Positions 14,077 through 26,159 of a DNA stretch of 64,000 nucleotides are shown piece by piece. The stretch is from positions 13,330,001-13,394,000 of the forward strand of contig JAMPIQ010000002.1 of assembly GCA_024699855.1 (NCBI GenBank), written 5' to 3'. Numbering within the stretch: the stretch's first letter is position 1; each line of letters starts with the position of its first letter. Both the position numbers and the translations under genes were made by a program. This DNA is from Aphelenchoides besseyi. Its lineage: Eukaryota; Nematoda; Chromadorea; Rhabditida; Aphelenchoididae. The notes under the pieces were generated by a model. It saw only the letters and a program-made list of their open reading frames with translations. It was not told where the DNA came from and searched no databases.

Positions 14077-15445
14077 TCATGCGGTAGCCTTGTCGTATTC
14101 CTCGACGAACTTTTTGTACTTGCTCTGGACTTCCTCCGATTCGCTTCCAACACGATACTTCTCGAGGAAGTAGAAAAGGATGATGCGGTGAACGTACAAG
14201 TATTGCTGTAAGCATAACTTGAAGGATTATTGCACGACTGAAGACTTACCAAATCGTTTTGAATGGAATATGGACGCTGATTGCGGAGTTCCTTTAAAAT
14301 CTCGTCCATTGCTTCACATGGAATACCGCTTTGCATGCGTTCGAGTATGAATTCGATGGCAACGATGCTCCCGGTACGACCAATGCCTGCCGACTGAAAA
14401 TCAGCGGGTTGTAAGCGAACCACTCAAATGAACTTACGCAATGGACAACGATCGGTTTGGTGGTGCCGCGCACGTACGAGAGCAAAACCATAACAGTCAA
14501 ACGGCATGGAGGAACACCACGATCGGGCCAATCTAAATATTGGTAGTGACGGAGTACGCGTTCTTTGCGATCGTTGCCATTCATCCAACGAACGCAAAGT
14601 GTGGAGACACGTATATTCGGTTCATCGGGAGTCAATGGACGAATGGCGAGATTGGCTACTTCAACATCGCCGTATTTTTGAACTTCTTTCTCTTCAAGCG
14701 GCCAGTACTGAAACGATGGAATTATTGAAACTCGATGAAAGAGATCACAAACCTGAGCACATTTTTCCATTCCTTTCTCTTTTGTGTTACAGAGCATAAT
14801 CAAGCTGTCACTCTCTTCTTGAATAACCATGTGCCAGAAATCAGTTATAGTGCATTCGAGGGGACCTTGAGTACAAATAAAACGTTTTTCGCTGATCGGA
14901 GTAGACACGTAATTGGCGTGAATGTAATCGTGTTGTTGATTTGGCCACTTCAAAATAACACGAAACTTTTCCTGACGGCGTCGATCAGATTGCTGGGTGG
15001 TATCTTGAACTCACTTGACAGGGAACATCTTTATAGCGATTACGTCCGGCGTCCCAGTTCGTAACAAACGTATCTACTTTCATGTCGGCCGGTACGTAAC
15101 GTCGAAGTTCGGCAAATTCCTCGCGAAGTCCATTCACGCCTTTGTCCAGTGCTCGACGCGCCCATTTTTCGACCTAAAATCATTGCAATTACACAAATTG
15201 CGATTTCAACAAACGAACTTCGGCACGTGCATTGGTCGCACATTTGGCAACTTTAACTTTGCCACCAACATTTTGCGGGTTTTGCAATCGTGAGCCTCCA
15301 CCACCAGTGTCTTCTTGGACGTCCGTATGAATTGAAGTACGCTTGTTGCCGCCGACTTTCGTTGGAGTCTTCTTACTAAAACAAAGCTAATATTAAAATC
15401 TGATGTTGACCCAACCGCTCACCCGGGCATACGTTTCGGTGGCAT
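14077..15445 (-). CDS. Nematode-type protein tyrosine phosphatase
   Basis: A classical tyrosine phosphatase, about 380 residues with a single catalytic domain and no transmembrane segment, so probably cytosolic. It starts MPPKRMPGKKTPTK, a lysine-rich N-terminal tail with a splice at the GG of the eighth codon. Landmarks are RNRYKDVPCQ, HDYIHANYV, FICTQGPL, the WPD loop YLDWPDRGVPP, the catalytic signature VHCSAGIGRTG and the Q-loop NDLQYLYVHR. Cys, Arg and Asp of the active site are all present, so activity is expected. The intron between exons splits the signature exactly after the catalytic Cys codon (VHC/SAG). The protein ends FVEEYDKATA. The N-terminal block with EKWARRALDKG and ELRRYVP is typical of the nematode-expanded PTP group, many of which are enriched in male germline; that role is inferred from the family. 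A PP1-like phosphatase gene lies directly upstream on the same strand. Confidence 0.88.
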
Positions 15446-15912
15446 TGTTGCAGAAGAGCAAAACGTAGCACGACCTTTTCAAATTCAACTGAACAGTCGA
15501 TCAAACCAGGACACTGATCTTCGAGTTTCTGTTCTTGTTTCACATATTATGCAAATTAGTCTAAACTTCGTTTTCTGGTTGGCACGGTATGTGTACGCAA
15601 CGCTTGATTATAAATGGCATTAACATTGAATAGTGTTAGAGGGCAAATCATACCTTCTGGAGACTTTCACAACACAACATAGTTACTTCTGTCTTAATCT
15701 GAGTTAATTCTCTATTTGTGTGTCTGAGAATCCTCAACACAAACACAAAACTTTCACATTGTAGGTCGGGAAAATATACTTCCTCCAGTACCTATGATGA
15801 GAATGACAATCTCATCGACTATAAATCCTTCGTTTCAAATCGTAACAAACAAAATCTCGGACGATGTTTATTCTCAGATTCCGCATAAAGCCAGTAGTAA
15901 AAGTGATCCTGT
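15446..15912. promoter_or_regulatory. Spacer between the two phosphatase genes
   Basis: This stretch separates the PTP start from the stop of the upstream PP1-like gene, both on the minus strand. It must hold the PP1-like 3' UTR and the PTP promoter. A minus-strand AATAAA (plus-strand TTTATT at 15867-15872) lies about 45 bases after the PP1-like stop and is a plausible polyadenylation signal. No TATA box was recognised before the PTP start. Confidence 0.5.
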
Positions 15913-17232
15913 TCACTTGTTTGATCCTTTTTTGTCGTTGTTATTATTGTTCGATCTGTAATTAAATTTTTGACCAATTGATTTGTTGAACAAAACGAAC
16001 GATTTGCGCGAATTGGCGATTGCTTCGGCCACAAGTTCAGACGCGAGTGCGCTCTCAACAGCGGTCGTACGGGTGATGTAGGAGGTATCGTTGTCGAAAT
16101 GTGGATAAGTTTCGTTGAACTTCTCTAGACCAATTTGACCAGTGGTTGCCGGATTCATGATGATAAACCCGATACGCAGGTTCTTTCCAATGGACATTAC
16201 TGCTCCTTTGTTGTTCTTTTCCGGATAATAACGCGGTGCCGAAAAGAGGGTGACCAATTTGCGACGACAGAAGAAACCATAACCGTTAAGCATCATCTAA
16301 ATATGAAAACACGTAAATCATCCCAATACAAATGAACATACTTGATGGGCCCTCACGATGAAATAAAGTTGCATTCTATTGCAAGCATTGATCACAGTAT
16401 CTTCGCCGAAGAAAACGCTCACTCCACGCACAGCGTTCGGTTGATAGCCAGAAAGATCGACCATTGGATCGGACCATAGAAGATCACACGCAAGTGCGTT
16501 GGTCGATGGATCTTCGATCGGACGCTTGATCTAAAAATTCAATGAATTAACGGTTACATTAAATTGTTTACGTTGCGAATATCGTCTAGAGAATTTAAGT
16601 GACTGCTCAATCCTCCGTGCATGCAAAGAATACGATTCTGAACAAGTGCAGCAAGCGGTAGATACGCAAACAGTTCGTTGAATGCTCGCCAAAGTGTTTC
16701 AGCATCCGCTTCACCGAAACGTTCCTGAAGTTCTTGGAAGAAACCGTACACACGATTAATTGAGTTTGTTTCGTGATTTCCACGCAATAGATTGTACTGA
16801 AAATGGGCGTTCAGTCAACAACAAATCAACCTACCATCTGTGGAAACGCGAGTTTGTAACCAAGAAGCAAAGAGATGCATTCCAGTGAGTTTTTGCCACG
16901 ATCCACATAGTCACCAAGAAAAAGATAGCGACGAGAATGAGCTGTATAGGTTCCAGGACCTCCAGTGAGTGCGAACATTCGACGAAGATCTTTGAATTGG
17001 CCGTGAATATCACCAACAACCAGAACTGGAACTTTGACCTCGAGAAGCGATGATTCGCTCGAAATCAAGTCCTTGGCTTCGCGTATAATAAATAGAAGCT
17101 GTTGGACATCGTACTGAAGCTGAAGAGATAGCACGATCTTTCTGTTGGATGAGACTGTAAACATACGCGGGTGTCGGAAACTTCGTGGTGCTTCTTGATG
17201 AATGACTCGATTTCAGCTCGACGTGCCGACAT
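15913..17232 (-). CDS. Divergent PP1-like Ser/Thr protein phosphatase
   Basis: A PPP-family metallophosphatase of about 380 residues. It starts [18 protein letters not shown]. The metal and phosphate ligands are intact: [33 protein letters not shown] and RAHQ. The usual C-terminal segment FSAPNYCGEFDN is replaced by [18 protein letters not shown], so the loop that contains the toxin-reactive cysteine in PP1 is changed. A tail of about 60 residues ends in an Asn-rich stretch ([15 protein letters not shown]). The first intron is placed from GTATGT to a CTTCAG acceptor, giving SDTR joined to YDVQQLLFI; a longer exon reading [10 protein letters not shown] is the alternative. The many variant PPP phosphatases of nematodes are frequently spermatogenesis genes, and the tyrosine phosphatase next door belongs to another such family. 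That function is inference. Confidence 0.88.
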
Positions 17233-19875
17233 TCGAATAAAAAGAAACGATCAAAGAAGAGAACTCAAGCAAACGACTGCGAACCGTTAAAAATTTTAAA
17301 AAATGTAATTCACAGTTTCCAGCTTGAGAATCATTAAATTCCTTATATTTGCATACGTACATAATCCTCCGATCTTTCATTCGGACTCATGTAGTGAACA
17401 CAGTCACTCCTTATCAATAAGCTTTCCACTTAGTAAGCAACGTTAACAAAATTGAACGTAACCACAGGATCACAGGCTGTGTAACTTTTGCACTGTGTTT
17501 TAAGTTGGAAATAAGTAAGAAATAAGCTCCGACTTCCGGAGAAAACTGTCTGTCCAATTCTTCCGAAAAGAAACATCAAGAACATGAAATGCGCGTATCC
17601 GAGACAGATCCGTGAACTGACAACTACAATCGTCCCTTTGTTTCTTGAGCTTGTTTCTTAATCAATGGTAACTTGTGCGTGAAGCAGAATTTGTCGTTCT
17701 TAGCGAAATCGGCATGTCCGAATAACCGTGACAAACTAAGAGCCAATGCCACCAAGTCTCTAGCGACCCCTTTTAGGCCAGCGGCCACTCTCGACTTTAA
17801 CGGCATCGCATTGGGGAAAAAGAACGAGAGGAACGCACAGAAATGTGCCGTTTCGTTGAGAAAACTGTTACGCGTCGAAGTGCAACGAGGCGGTTTGTTT
17901 GAAGAGCTGTGAACTGGCGGTCGGTTTTTTGTCCTGAGCTCCGCAGTTCTGAAGATCGACCCGCACGTTTTCCGGGTGCTACCTTCCGCTAATTTCACAA
18001 AAATTGTCGAATTGTCTGAATTTCAAACCACTTCACTTGCATTTTCACTACTCAAAATGCCACTGATTGTATTCACGAACTTATTTTTTACGCAGAATTT
18101 TTAAACCGTCCATTAGCCCGAAATACTCCCGACCTTCTATCTCGCCCAATGCATTTGAAATGCGCGACGAAACTTGCGCTGTTTTTGTAAAGCACATGCC
18201 CAATTTCTCGCCCACACACCGTTCGGTTCTCGGGTTATTAGGTCTAGCGAACTTTGAATCGGGTGTTTGAAGCGAAATTGGAATCATTTTTTTAAATGAT
18301 TCCACTTCTCGCGGACTTCTTTCCACAAAAATGGACGACTGTGAAGATCCACAAACATCTTATCGATTACAAGATGCGCTGCTGCTGACGATTCGTCAAA
18401 AAAGCAGCGGAAACACTTGACGTTTGTTACAAAGAAGTAGAAGGTTTTTTGGTTTCCTTGTTTGTTTCTTTGGTTCAGCGAAAGTTTGGAATCGCAAAAA
18501 CGATTGGAAGTTTGATTTCTCGCGTATTTTGTGGTTTTTTCTAACCTTGACTTCGCATAATTGGCGCGATTTGAAGCGGCAGAAGTGTTGTGTATTGAGC
18601 GGGACTTTTCTGCTCACGTTCACTTTACAGTCGCTTTTTCACTTCATAACTTGCAACTTTCACGAGACCTTGGAACTTCAGCCAAATTGATTGTTCGCTG
18701 GTGCCGGTAGTTCTTCTTCTTGTTCGTATTCTGATATGAACGTCTTCCATCGAACCTTTTCGTGCTTTTAGTTCCGATCAATTTGAACATCCGCAAATAT
18801 CTGTGCTTCGGCTCCTGAATCCCCCGGCCCTCTTGTCTACGAATTCCAGAGCATCGTTGAACTCTTGTTTTGGTCTCACGTTCAAATTCATCATCATTTG
18901 ACGTCCACAGCGGTAGAAACGCGCGTCGTCGGCTGCCTCAAAGCCGCGTAGAGTCCAACGGTGATCCGGTTTGAGTGAGCAGATGCACAGCATAGAGGGT
19001 CCATTTCGCGCGCGTTACCATTGTTTCTAAATTTGTTTGCGTTCTTCGACAGAAAAAAACGAAATCCGTGAGAAGCGCACGCGAAGCGGATGTTTTGCCC
19101 GATGGATTAATCTGTTTAATTCCGGCGCTTGTGTTCTGTTTGCGTCTTCTTATTTCGCTTAACGACCGTAACTGCGATTAATTGCTTTCGACTGGTCACT
19201 CGCAATCTCACCAGTCGCCTTGGACATAAACGAGTTTGCACCCAAAATTCGATTTGTTGCGCCGACTTTCACAGTTCGACTGCCGCTCATTTGACCGCAA
19301 GTTGTGTCGATTGAGAGCCACTAACGATCCGTTGATTGGCAATTTGAACGATTTCTGTTGCGGAACATGTTCCATCGTGCAAGTTGGTCGTTTGTTTGTT
19401 GATTGTCCGCAAATATGTGGGGTCAAATGATAAGGTTACTTGAATTAAGATCTTGATTTGTTTCCTTCAATCGGTGTCGTTTCAGCACCTGATTTTCTGG
19501 TTCAATTAACTTTCTCAATTTCCGCTCATTTTTATCAGTAGCTGTTGGTTTTCATGCTTTCTTGACTGCTCGAATGATTAAGTGCGTTGTTAACACGTCT
19601 ATCAATCTTACAGTCGGTCTTTTAAGTCGTCATTGAAGTTGTTTGTTTTTATTTTGACATGTTATTCTCGTGATTAAAGGGGACCTTGAAGTTCCATTCA
19701 TGAGACTATAGATAGAAATAGCGGCTGCAGTCGTTTTGAGTTTTATTCTGTCGATAACCGTCGTTTACGACCCTCCGTCGCGCAAATGATCATCAACGTT
19801 TTCTTTTCAGAACTTGGAATCATCGGTGGTACATAAAATCCTTTGGGTTAATTTCCAGAGAGAACGTTCGTTAAA
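17233..19875. other. Intergenic, divergent promoter region
   Basis: About 2.6 kb between the minus-strand PP1-like gene and the plus-strand MTUS-like gene, so it should contain both promoters. Segment 17624-17998 is GC-richer and open on both strands (124 codons minus, 79 plus) with no recognised domain. A perfect 10-bp hairpin lies at 18280-18303. Near the right end, splice-acceptor-like sequences at 19810 and 19858 precede the MTUS-like ATG at 19876 and could accept a spliced leader. Nothing else is supported. Confidence 0.45.
18280..18303. repeat. Perfect 10-bp hairpin with TTTT loop
   Basis: GGAATCATTT and AAATGATTCC flank a four-base TTTT loop, giving a perfect palindrome-like hairpin in intergenic DNA. 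It could be a structured RNA element or a binding site for a dimeric factor, but its location between two divergent genes is the only context available. Confidence 0.55.
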
Positions 19876-22800
19876 ATGGACAACAGAGTATGTCAATAGA
19901 AGTACTTTTGAGCGGTAGTTTAATGGGAATTTCAGATGATCGATTCGACGGACGATGTCATGATGATGTCAACAAACACTTACATTCTGGGACGAACAAC
20001 AGTAAGTGTGTGGACAATGATCTTCAATATCGCTATTCAAAAAATTAGTGTGTTTGCAATTCATTAGAAGTTAATGTGACAAATTGAAACGGAAATAGAA
20101 AACGAAGCAAACGTTTTCGTCCTGCTAAAATGATCGGGAATCAAATGAAAGTAATGGGAATCATGAGTAAACGACGGGCAAGAAAAACAAAAGGAAATAA
20201 AAAGCTAGACGGACGCCGTCGCAACTCAATGGGACCACACGTGTATTTCGAGGGCGGGCGAATGTTTTAGTCGAAAAAAGTATTGGGTTTCAGGATAGTT
20301 ACACTCCGTTGAATGCAAGTTTATTGGACGAATTGGACATGAGCAATCATAACTCAGGTTTGTTTGTACTTTAAAGATCAATCTTGTTACCATTATATTT
20401 CGATCATAACAAGAGTTTCAGTTGGCTCGAGCATGGTGTTGGACAACCCGTTGCTCGACATTACTCTGTTGCCAATCATTGGCGACGATGAGCTCGAGAC
20501 GCCTATTTTTCTACCGAATCGAACTTTAAGCTCCTCTTTGGAGCAACAGAAAGTGGAGGACGCCAAATCCAACATCGTATGTTGAAATAACTTTGTGTTT
20601 ATAGTAATTGTTTTAGAATTCAAAAAACTCAAATACTTCGAATCTCAGAAGTTCATCCGTTCGAACAACCAAAGAAAACGCAAATACAAACAAGGTAAGC
20701 AGAACTTACTAGCAATAACTCACCGTGTGTTTAGATCAATGCAGCACCCAAAAAGCCATCGAAAAACCAGTTGATTTACGAAAAAATAAAGCAGAGTATT
20801 GAAAACGACAAAAATCGACCGCGAAAAGAAGTTAAATCGAAGATCTCCGAATCATTGAAAACGTTCGCTACCCCGAAGAACATCAGTAGAGGTACCAGTT
20901 GAATGGTCACTTGTTTCTTTTAATTTGATTTTCAGAACCCAGTGCCTTGAAATCACGAAACCTTCCAGCGCCAACTCCTAAACTCCGAACACCAACAACC
21001 CGAACTCCATTGCCCATGTCAAAACGCCCGATTTCAACTCCTACAGCGGCTTCTATTTCACATGTTCGACCAACTACAATGCCGTTGAAGAGCAAACTCG
21101 ACAACAAAGTCCCGTCGACCGCACTGAAATCGCCAAGTAGTCGACCATCAACACGATCAACACTGAAAACCGATGGACAAAAAATAATGATCGAAAAGTT
21201 GACCAAATTGCAAAATGCTGCACTTCATAACAGCAACGGTTTCAGTGCCATGGCGGTGATGCTTTCGCATTTGAATAGTGAGGTTAGTTGACCTCAATAA
21301 TGATTCCGAGTTAATACGAGCTGTCGGTTTAGTTTCAACGTGTGGCCCAAGTTCAACAACAAACAACCGATGAATTGATGTCAATGGAAAAAGCAAACGA
21401 ACTTTTGAAGACGATTATCAACAACCATATGGAGCAGAACACGAAAACTATCGATGAGAGTAAGTCTTGGAGATGAAAGTGATTCGGAAAGCAGTTGCAT
21501 CCTCTGGTTGGCAGATAGTTGTAATTTCCAGTAGAATTCGTTTGTTGTTTTGTTTTTCTGTTGGAGATCAAAGTTCCACGTAAGCTCAAAAACCCTAGAG
21601 CGTATTGTTTTTATTGAATGAGTGGAAGTGTGAAAATTGGCGCCCCGAGATCTTCAAAAGATTATCGTCCCGCATCCTCACTTGAATTTTGATGAATTTG
21701 ACGATACACGGAGAATCCGCCAACCGGGTCTTCTTTCTAAAACACTACCCGTTTAACAGCGTAGTTTTTAAGTACCTCATTTTTACGGGCCGACCTTGAC
21801 GCTGAATTTGGATTCTCTTTGAGATATTCAAACTGAAGTTTATTGGTATTATATTTGTTTGGCAAGACTTTCTAATCAATTCAACAATGTTGCTAAATGG
21901 AAATATATTTCGAGTTTACGCTTCGGCATGTTTAATAATGACTGCGATTGTCGTCGCCTCAGCCACTTGTTTTGCCACTCAATGTGCTGGGACTGCGTAC
22001 TTTCCAATCACTTCTTGTGTTACCGCCATTCTAATCGTTGTATTGACGGGCACTCTTTTTACAGTGAACAAGAATTTCGATCTGATTCTCAAGGAACGAT
22101 CAGACGAATACGACAACAAAGTGAGTTTGCATCAGTAGCACAAATAATCTCACACTTTCAGATCCAATTGATCAAAGAAACTTACGAGCAAAAGATCGCT
22201 GTTCTGGATCGACAATTGGCAGAAGAGAAAGAACGAAATAACATAAAGCCGCTAAAACTCTCCAGCGGCGAGCCAAATGTTTGCGGTGGAGATGTAAAAC
22301 TTTTGTTGTGAACATCTTTTCATGACATTCGATTTCAGTGCAACGACGAGATCCGCAGTTTGAATATGACCCTTCAATTGAAGAACGAAGAGATCCGAAG
22401 TCTACGTGGAGAAAGTCGTGAGATGGAGCTCAAAAACGAGTCCCTACTTGCTGACATCAAACATATGGGTGCGTTGAATGCTCAAGTCGAACGAATGAAT
22501 CACTACGTACGACAAGCTCGAGATAATGAGAAGTGTGTTGTCGTTGACATTTGTCTTATTGAATCGTCTATTTCCAGATTGTTAACCAAAACGATCGGTG
22601 AAATGCAGAACGAAATAACCGATTTGAAACGCAAAAATGTCGATTTGCAACAACGTCTAGATGTCTATCAATACAAAATGGGGGAAGCAAATACCGAAAT
22701 GATCAATTCGACTTATTCATTCGATTCTCGACGTTCCAATACTACGCGTCCGGTTTCGCAAAGTTCCATTAATCACGAGTTCATAACTCCGAAACGTAAT

Positions 22801-23091
22801 AGCCAACTTCTCAACATCATCCGATTTATTTTTAGGCACCAACTCAAATAGCGAAATGACGATGTCGACTCCAATGGTGTGGTCATCGGTGTTGCGAAAA
22901 ACAAAACCGAAAATCTCACACGACGAAATCTACGATGATGGTGGAAAGAGTAAGTACACTGCAGTCGTCTTGTTTGTATTTCGTTTTCAGTTGAATTCGA
23001 CAACAGCAGTAATTCGATGGCCGCGAGTACGAACAGTTCGAATGCCGTACACTACGATTCCGAAGGTTCGAAAGAAAACGAAGAAAACTGA
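19876..23091 (+). CDS. MTUS/ATIP-like coiled-coil microtubule protein
   Basis: Fourteen exons join without frame conflict into about 606 residues: 19876-19887, 19936-20001, 20294-20357, 20422-20576, 20617-20694, 20735-20891, 20936-21282, 21333-21459, 22065-22120, 22162-22293, 22339-22532, 22578-22795, 22836-22949 and 22991-23091. The N-terminal 290 residues are disordered and Ser/Thr/Pro/Lys-rich, with a basic stretch KLRTPTTRTPLPMSKRP. The rest is coiled coil, including DEIRSLNMTLQLKNEEIRSL and NEITDLKRKNVDLQQRLDVY. This pattern (long paired coil, an 'ELESLKAVLEIKNEKL'-like segment, then 'LSMENEELLWKL'-like) recalls the C-terminal part of MTUS1/ATIP microtubule-associated proteins. Such proteins bind microtubules and end-binding factors; a cytoskeletal role is inferred. 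The family call is moderate because coiled coils align promiscuously. An acceptor-like sequence 18 bases before the ATG suggests trans-splicing, and a polyadenylation signal lies near 23371. Confidence 0.7.
21887..22120 (+). other. Candidate alternative first exon encoding membrane helices
   Basis: Inside the 605-base intron of the MTUS-like gene an ATG at 21887 opens a frame that runs through the splice acceptor at 22064 in phase with the coiled-coil exon. It encodes two hydrophobic segments (YASACLIMTAIVVASATCF and ITSCVTAILIVVLTGTLF), then NKNFDLILKERSDEYDNK from the shared exon. If transcribed from an internal promoter, it would make a shorter, membrane-anchored isoform. A second frame of the same DNA is also open and cysteine-rich, so chance cannot be excluded. 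Confidence 0.35.
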
Positions 23092-23822
23092 TCAGTCATT
23101 CGAAAAATCTCATTTATTTTGTGTGCATGGTACTACAATATTTTCGTTAATGTGCATAACCGTCGTACCGATTCACATATGCCCGTCGATTGTTAAGATA
23201 TCGCAATAGAATCCGACAATTTAGAACCATTCGCTTCAGATATTGTTCTTCATCTAATGGCTTCACCGAAGAATTCGTATAAAAAAAGATCTCAATTGTG
23301 CATTTTTATTAATACGGTGTTTAATTCAGATTCCAACCATTTGCCCTGTTGTTAGAAACAATTCACCCCAAATAAAATACAAGCTTATCAAACACCTACA
23401 AACCACTAGCAATTTGTGTTAAGAGAGAAAAGGTCCAACAACGTTCGATGGTACAATGGCACGTGTAGATATCGCTGTTATCTTATTAGGGGAGCAAATA
23501 TTTTCCGAAAACTAATCAATTTGTTGCATTGGATTACGCACGTGGCACCGATAAGCTCAAAAGACGATTCCATTTTGGTCGGAATCGATTCATTTCGCAA
23601 ATTAATCTAAATCAAATTCCTAGCTTCGAAGATTTCCATCAAAACTATTAGTCGCCGCAATCAATAATCTTTTTCTTTGATAATCGCATCCGCCTAATCG
23701 GTTGCAGTCATTCCACAGATGCCCGGTACCATTTTGCGTCATTTCCTTCCTCGCAAATAGAAATAAAGTAAAAGAATGTTTTCGAACGTAAGTAGTGATC
23801 TGACGCGAATTGCAATGATAGA
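23092..23822. other. Spacer between convergent genes
   Basis: Both flanking genes end here. A plus-strand AATAAA near 23371 suits the MTUS-like transcript. Further open frames of up to 64 codons show no recognised domain. The spacer is AT-rich and appears to be 3' UTR and intergenic sequence only. Confidence 0.5.
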
Positions 23823-25850
23823 TTAAGCACTTGTGCTAATCCCATGTTTCCGACGTCTACGTTGACATGAGGTACAATGGGAATTCAAATAACGACCGGT
23901 AATATAACGACGTTGATACAGAGCTGAATAACGAATTAGATGAGCGACAAAAGAGAAGTGACTACCTGTCTTCTGTCGTTGCAAATAAAGTTCCAAACGT
24001 GCAGCTCGTTCTCGATCAACAACATCGTGAATTTGGCTGTGCAACTTTCTACTCAGTTCTAAAAACAATAATCATTGAGTTTTGTGACGACGCGAATACA
24101 CTAACCGTTTAGTCGCTCACAATGTGATTTAAACGATGATTCGGTGGTTTCCATCAACGAAATTAATTTGATTAGCAAGAACTGCAGACTTTGACTATTT
24201 GACGACGATGTTCCCTGAGTACTCAGATCCTGATCAATCGTTGCACTCAACGATTTTTCTCGATCAAACGAGTCGTCCGTTTCGGAATTGCTACCCGACG
24301 GCTTGTTGCTGTTGGTGGAGGAGTTGCTGGACGAATCTTGTTTCTCATCGCTACACGAGTTTTGGTTTTCGTTTATAAGCGTCGACGAACTGAAACGAAA
24401 AGATTTGGGGAACAAAAGTTCAAATTAATTGCGACTAAACTCTTCTGTTTTCTCTCCACCACCTTCAGATGTCTGCACGTCGTTTTGTAAGACAGATGAC
24501 GGTGGTGGTTGTTGAAGAACGGCAAACACTTCGTGAAGCAAATGATTGGGAGGATTGATGGGAAGAAAGTTGGTAAAAAAACTCAAGGAATCCGGCACAT
24601 TGGCAATGGTGCCACTACCGTTTTCCGATGATTCCAACGAGACTGGCTGAATATTCGCCGTAATTTCGGCGTTTGGCAGTTGCTGAGGGATTTCTAAATC
24701 TAAAAGATACCAAAGAACTTGTTTGTACGAATAGTCATTTAATACAATCGTACCTGTATGTGGAAAATATCCATGCAAAGTTCCTCTGGCTTTAGCAGGA
24801 CGACCGGGACGTGGACTGAATAAGTGTACGATCAAATCGTTTCATTCGTATTGAACTAACCGTGTATCCGAACAATCCACAAACAAACGTTCCAAATCAC
24901 ACAGATCGATGAGCTTGCAACGATTGACGCCGTTTTGAATTGCACCGACTATACGTAACGCTCGAACTTGTTCGACATTGCACACGATTGGATGAATGTT
25001 TAGTCCTATAAATGGAAGAGGAGTTTGAGTTTAAACGATGCAAATCACTTCTCATCTTTGTGTAAATGGTATGCACTAAAATTTGTTAAACCAACTACTC
25101 AAATTGAAAGTAACTCACGTCCACCGACTAGATGCTTCAGAAATTTCTCGTAGATCTAAAAGTTCGATAGATGGGTTTTTATATTCGAATCTACCTGAAG
25201 AAGACAGACCATTCGTTTGTTGTTCATCCAAAAGTAACACAACTGAAAACAAATACGTACTATTGATCACTTCGATAAAGCACCTTTTCGCCCAGAAATT
25301 CATAGAATTCACATTTGGCAGGAGGAGTGATAGAATCGTTGACAAGATCAACTCCAATATCACTACTGTTGTCATCGAGGCTAACAGCCGGAAACATTCT
25401 GCCATCTACAGTAGAGTAAGGTAAGCGTTAGACGATCGATTAGTTGAGTGATAGTAAACAGCCAACAGGAATGACTATTAAGTGTTTTAGAGGAAGTTTC
25501 AATTGACGCCAATAAATGACTAACCCTCTTTGGATACTAAGGAAGCTTGTGGGTAACAGGAATCAACGTAAGTGAATTGAGACTACGACAAATGTTCGTA
25601 GGTATTCGAAGCAAGTGCTCTTAACCGCCAATTCTTCATTATAAAACCTTTGAGCGCATCATGACAGCATAATGTCAATCTAGGCCGATTGTTGTACTGG
25701 TCGGGTTTTATATTGCAACCGCGCATTCTCCCTAAATGCGAATTTAATTGCAATTAAGAAAATGAATTCGGCGCTTTCGAAAAACGCTCCAACTTGAAGC
25801 GACCACCTACCAGCGAAAGACATTCGCTGGTCCATCGCTCGTCGGATCAT
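23823..25850 (-). CDS. dac-1: Dachshund-family transcription cofactor
   Basis: A nuclear SKI/SNO/DAC-domain protein; family members act with Six/Eya-type or Smad factors in transcription. The spliced DNA-binding domain reads CEFYEFLGEK, CYFWMNNKRMVCLLQ, IYEKFLKHLVGG, LHTIYTKMRRLNIHPIVCN, VEQVRALRIVGAIQNGVNRC and KLIDLCDLERLFVDCSDTR, followed by the AT-hook-like SPRPGRPAKARG. This matches Dachshund box N throughout, with introns of 39-45 bases. The C-terminal part holds ELSRKLHSQIHDVVDRERAA, matching the DAC coiled coil (box C), reduced in length. The protein ends in a Cys/Arg-rich tail after a 42-base intron that could also be retained in frame. The start is inferred: an exon at 25811-25850 (MIRRAMDQRMSFA) joins in phase to DGRMFPAVSLDD; the alternative is the internal ATG at 25397. 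Alternating Ser/Asn-rich linkers separate the two boxes. Confidence 0.85.
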
Positions 25851-26159
25851 CGTAATTCCGACTTTCCCGGCAGCTATAAGACGCAAAGACGATTTTTCGA
25901 CTTAATGCCCAGTGGTCTGATGGAACTATTCATCAACAGTCGAGGATAAACAATTTACGAAAGTTATCGGGCAAAAAATAGAAGCACGTTTATTCAATGA
26001 ACCTTTGATATTAACAACAAAATCCGTACATATTTCACGAAGTTTGATGTTTCTAGAGGTTGGGATTTGAATCGAAGACTATTGAACTACGAAATAAACA
26101 ACGAAATTGTATCAGTAGATGAACATAATTAATGATCAAAGGACAGAACATACGTGTTT
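25851..26159. other. Short spacer with polyadenylation signal
   Basis: This lies between the PEBP stop and the inferred dac-1 start, both minus strand. A minus-strand AATAAA (plus TTTATT near 25989) lies about 165 bases after the PEBP stop. An acceptor-like TTATAG just upstream of the inferred dac-1 first exon (near 25873) could receive a spliced leader. Confidence 0.45.

Noticed and set aside
17624..17998. 124-codon minus-strand frame with a basic, Ala-rich protein
   Set aside because: The opposite strand is also open, no splice sites join it to anything, and no family is recognised.
21916..22060. Cysteine/histidine-rich frame (CRRLSHLFCHSMCWDC) that looks a little like a RING finger
   Set aside because: The Cys/His spacing does not fit a RING or other zinc finger, and the DNA lies within an intron whose other frame is in phase with the next exon.
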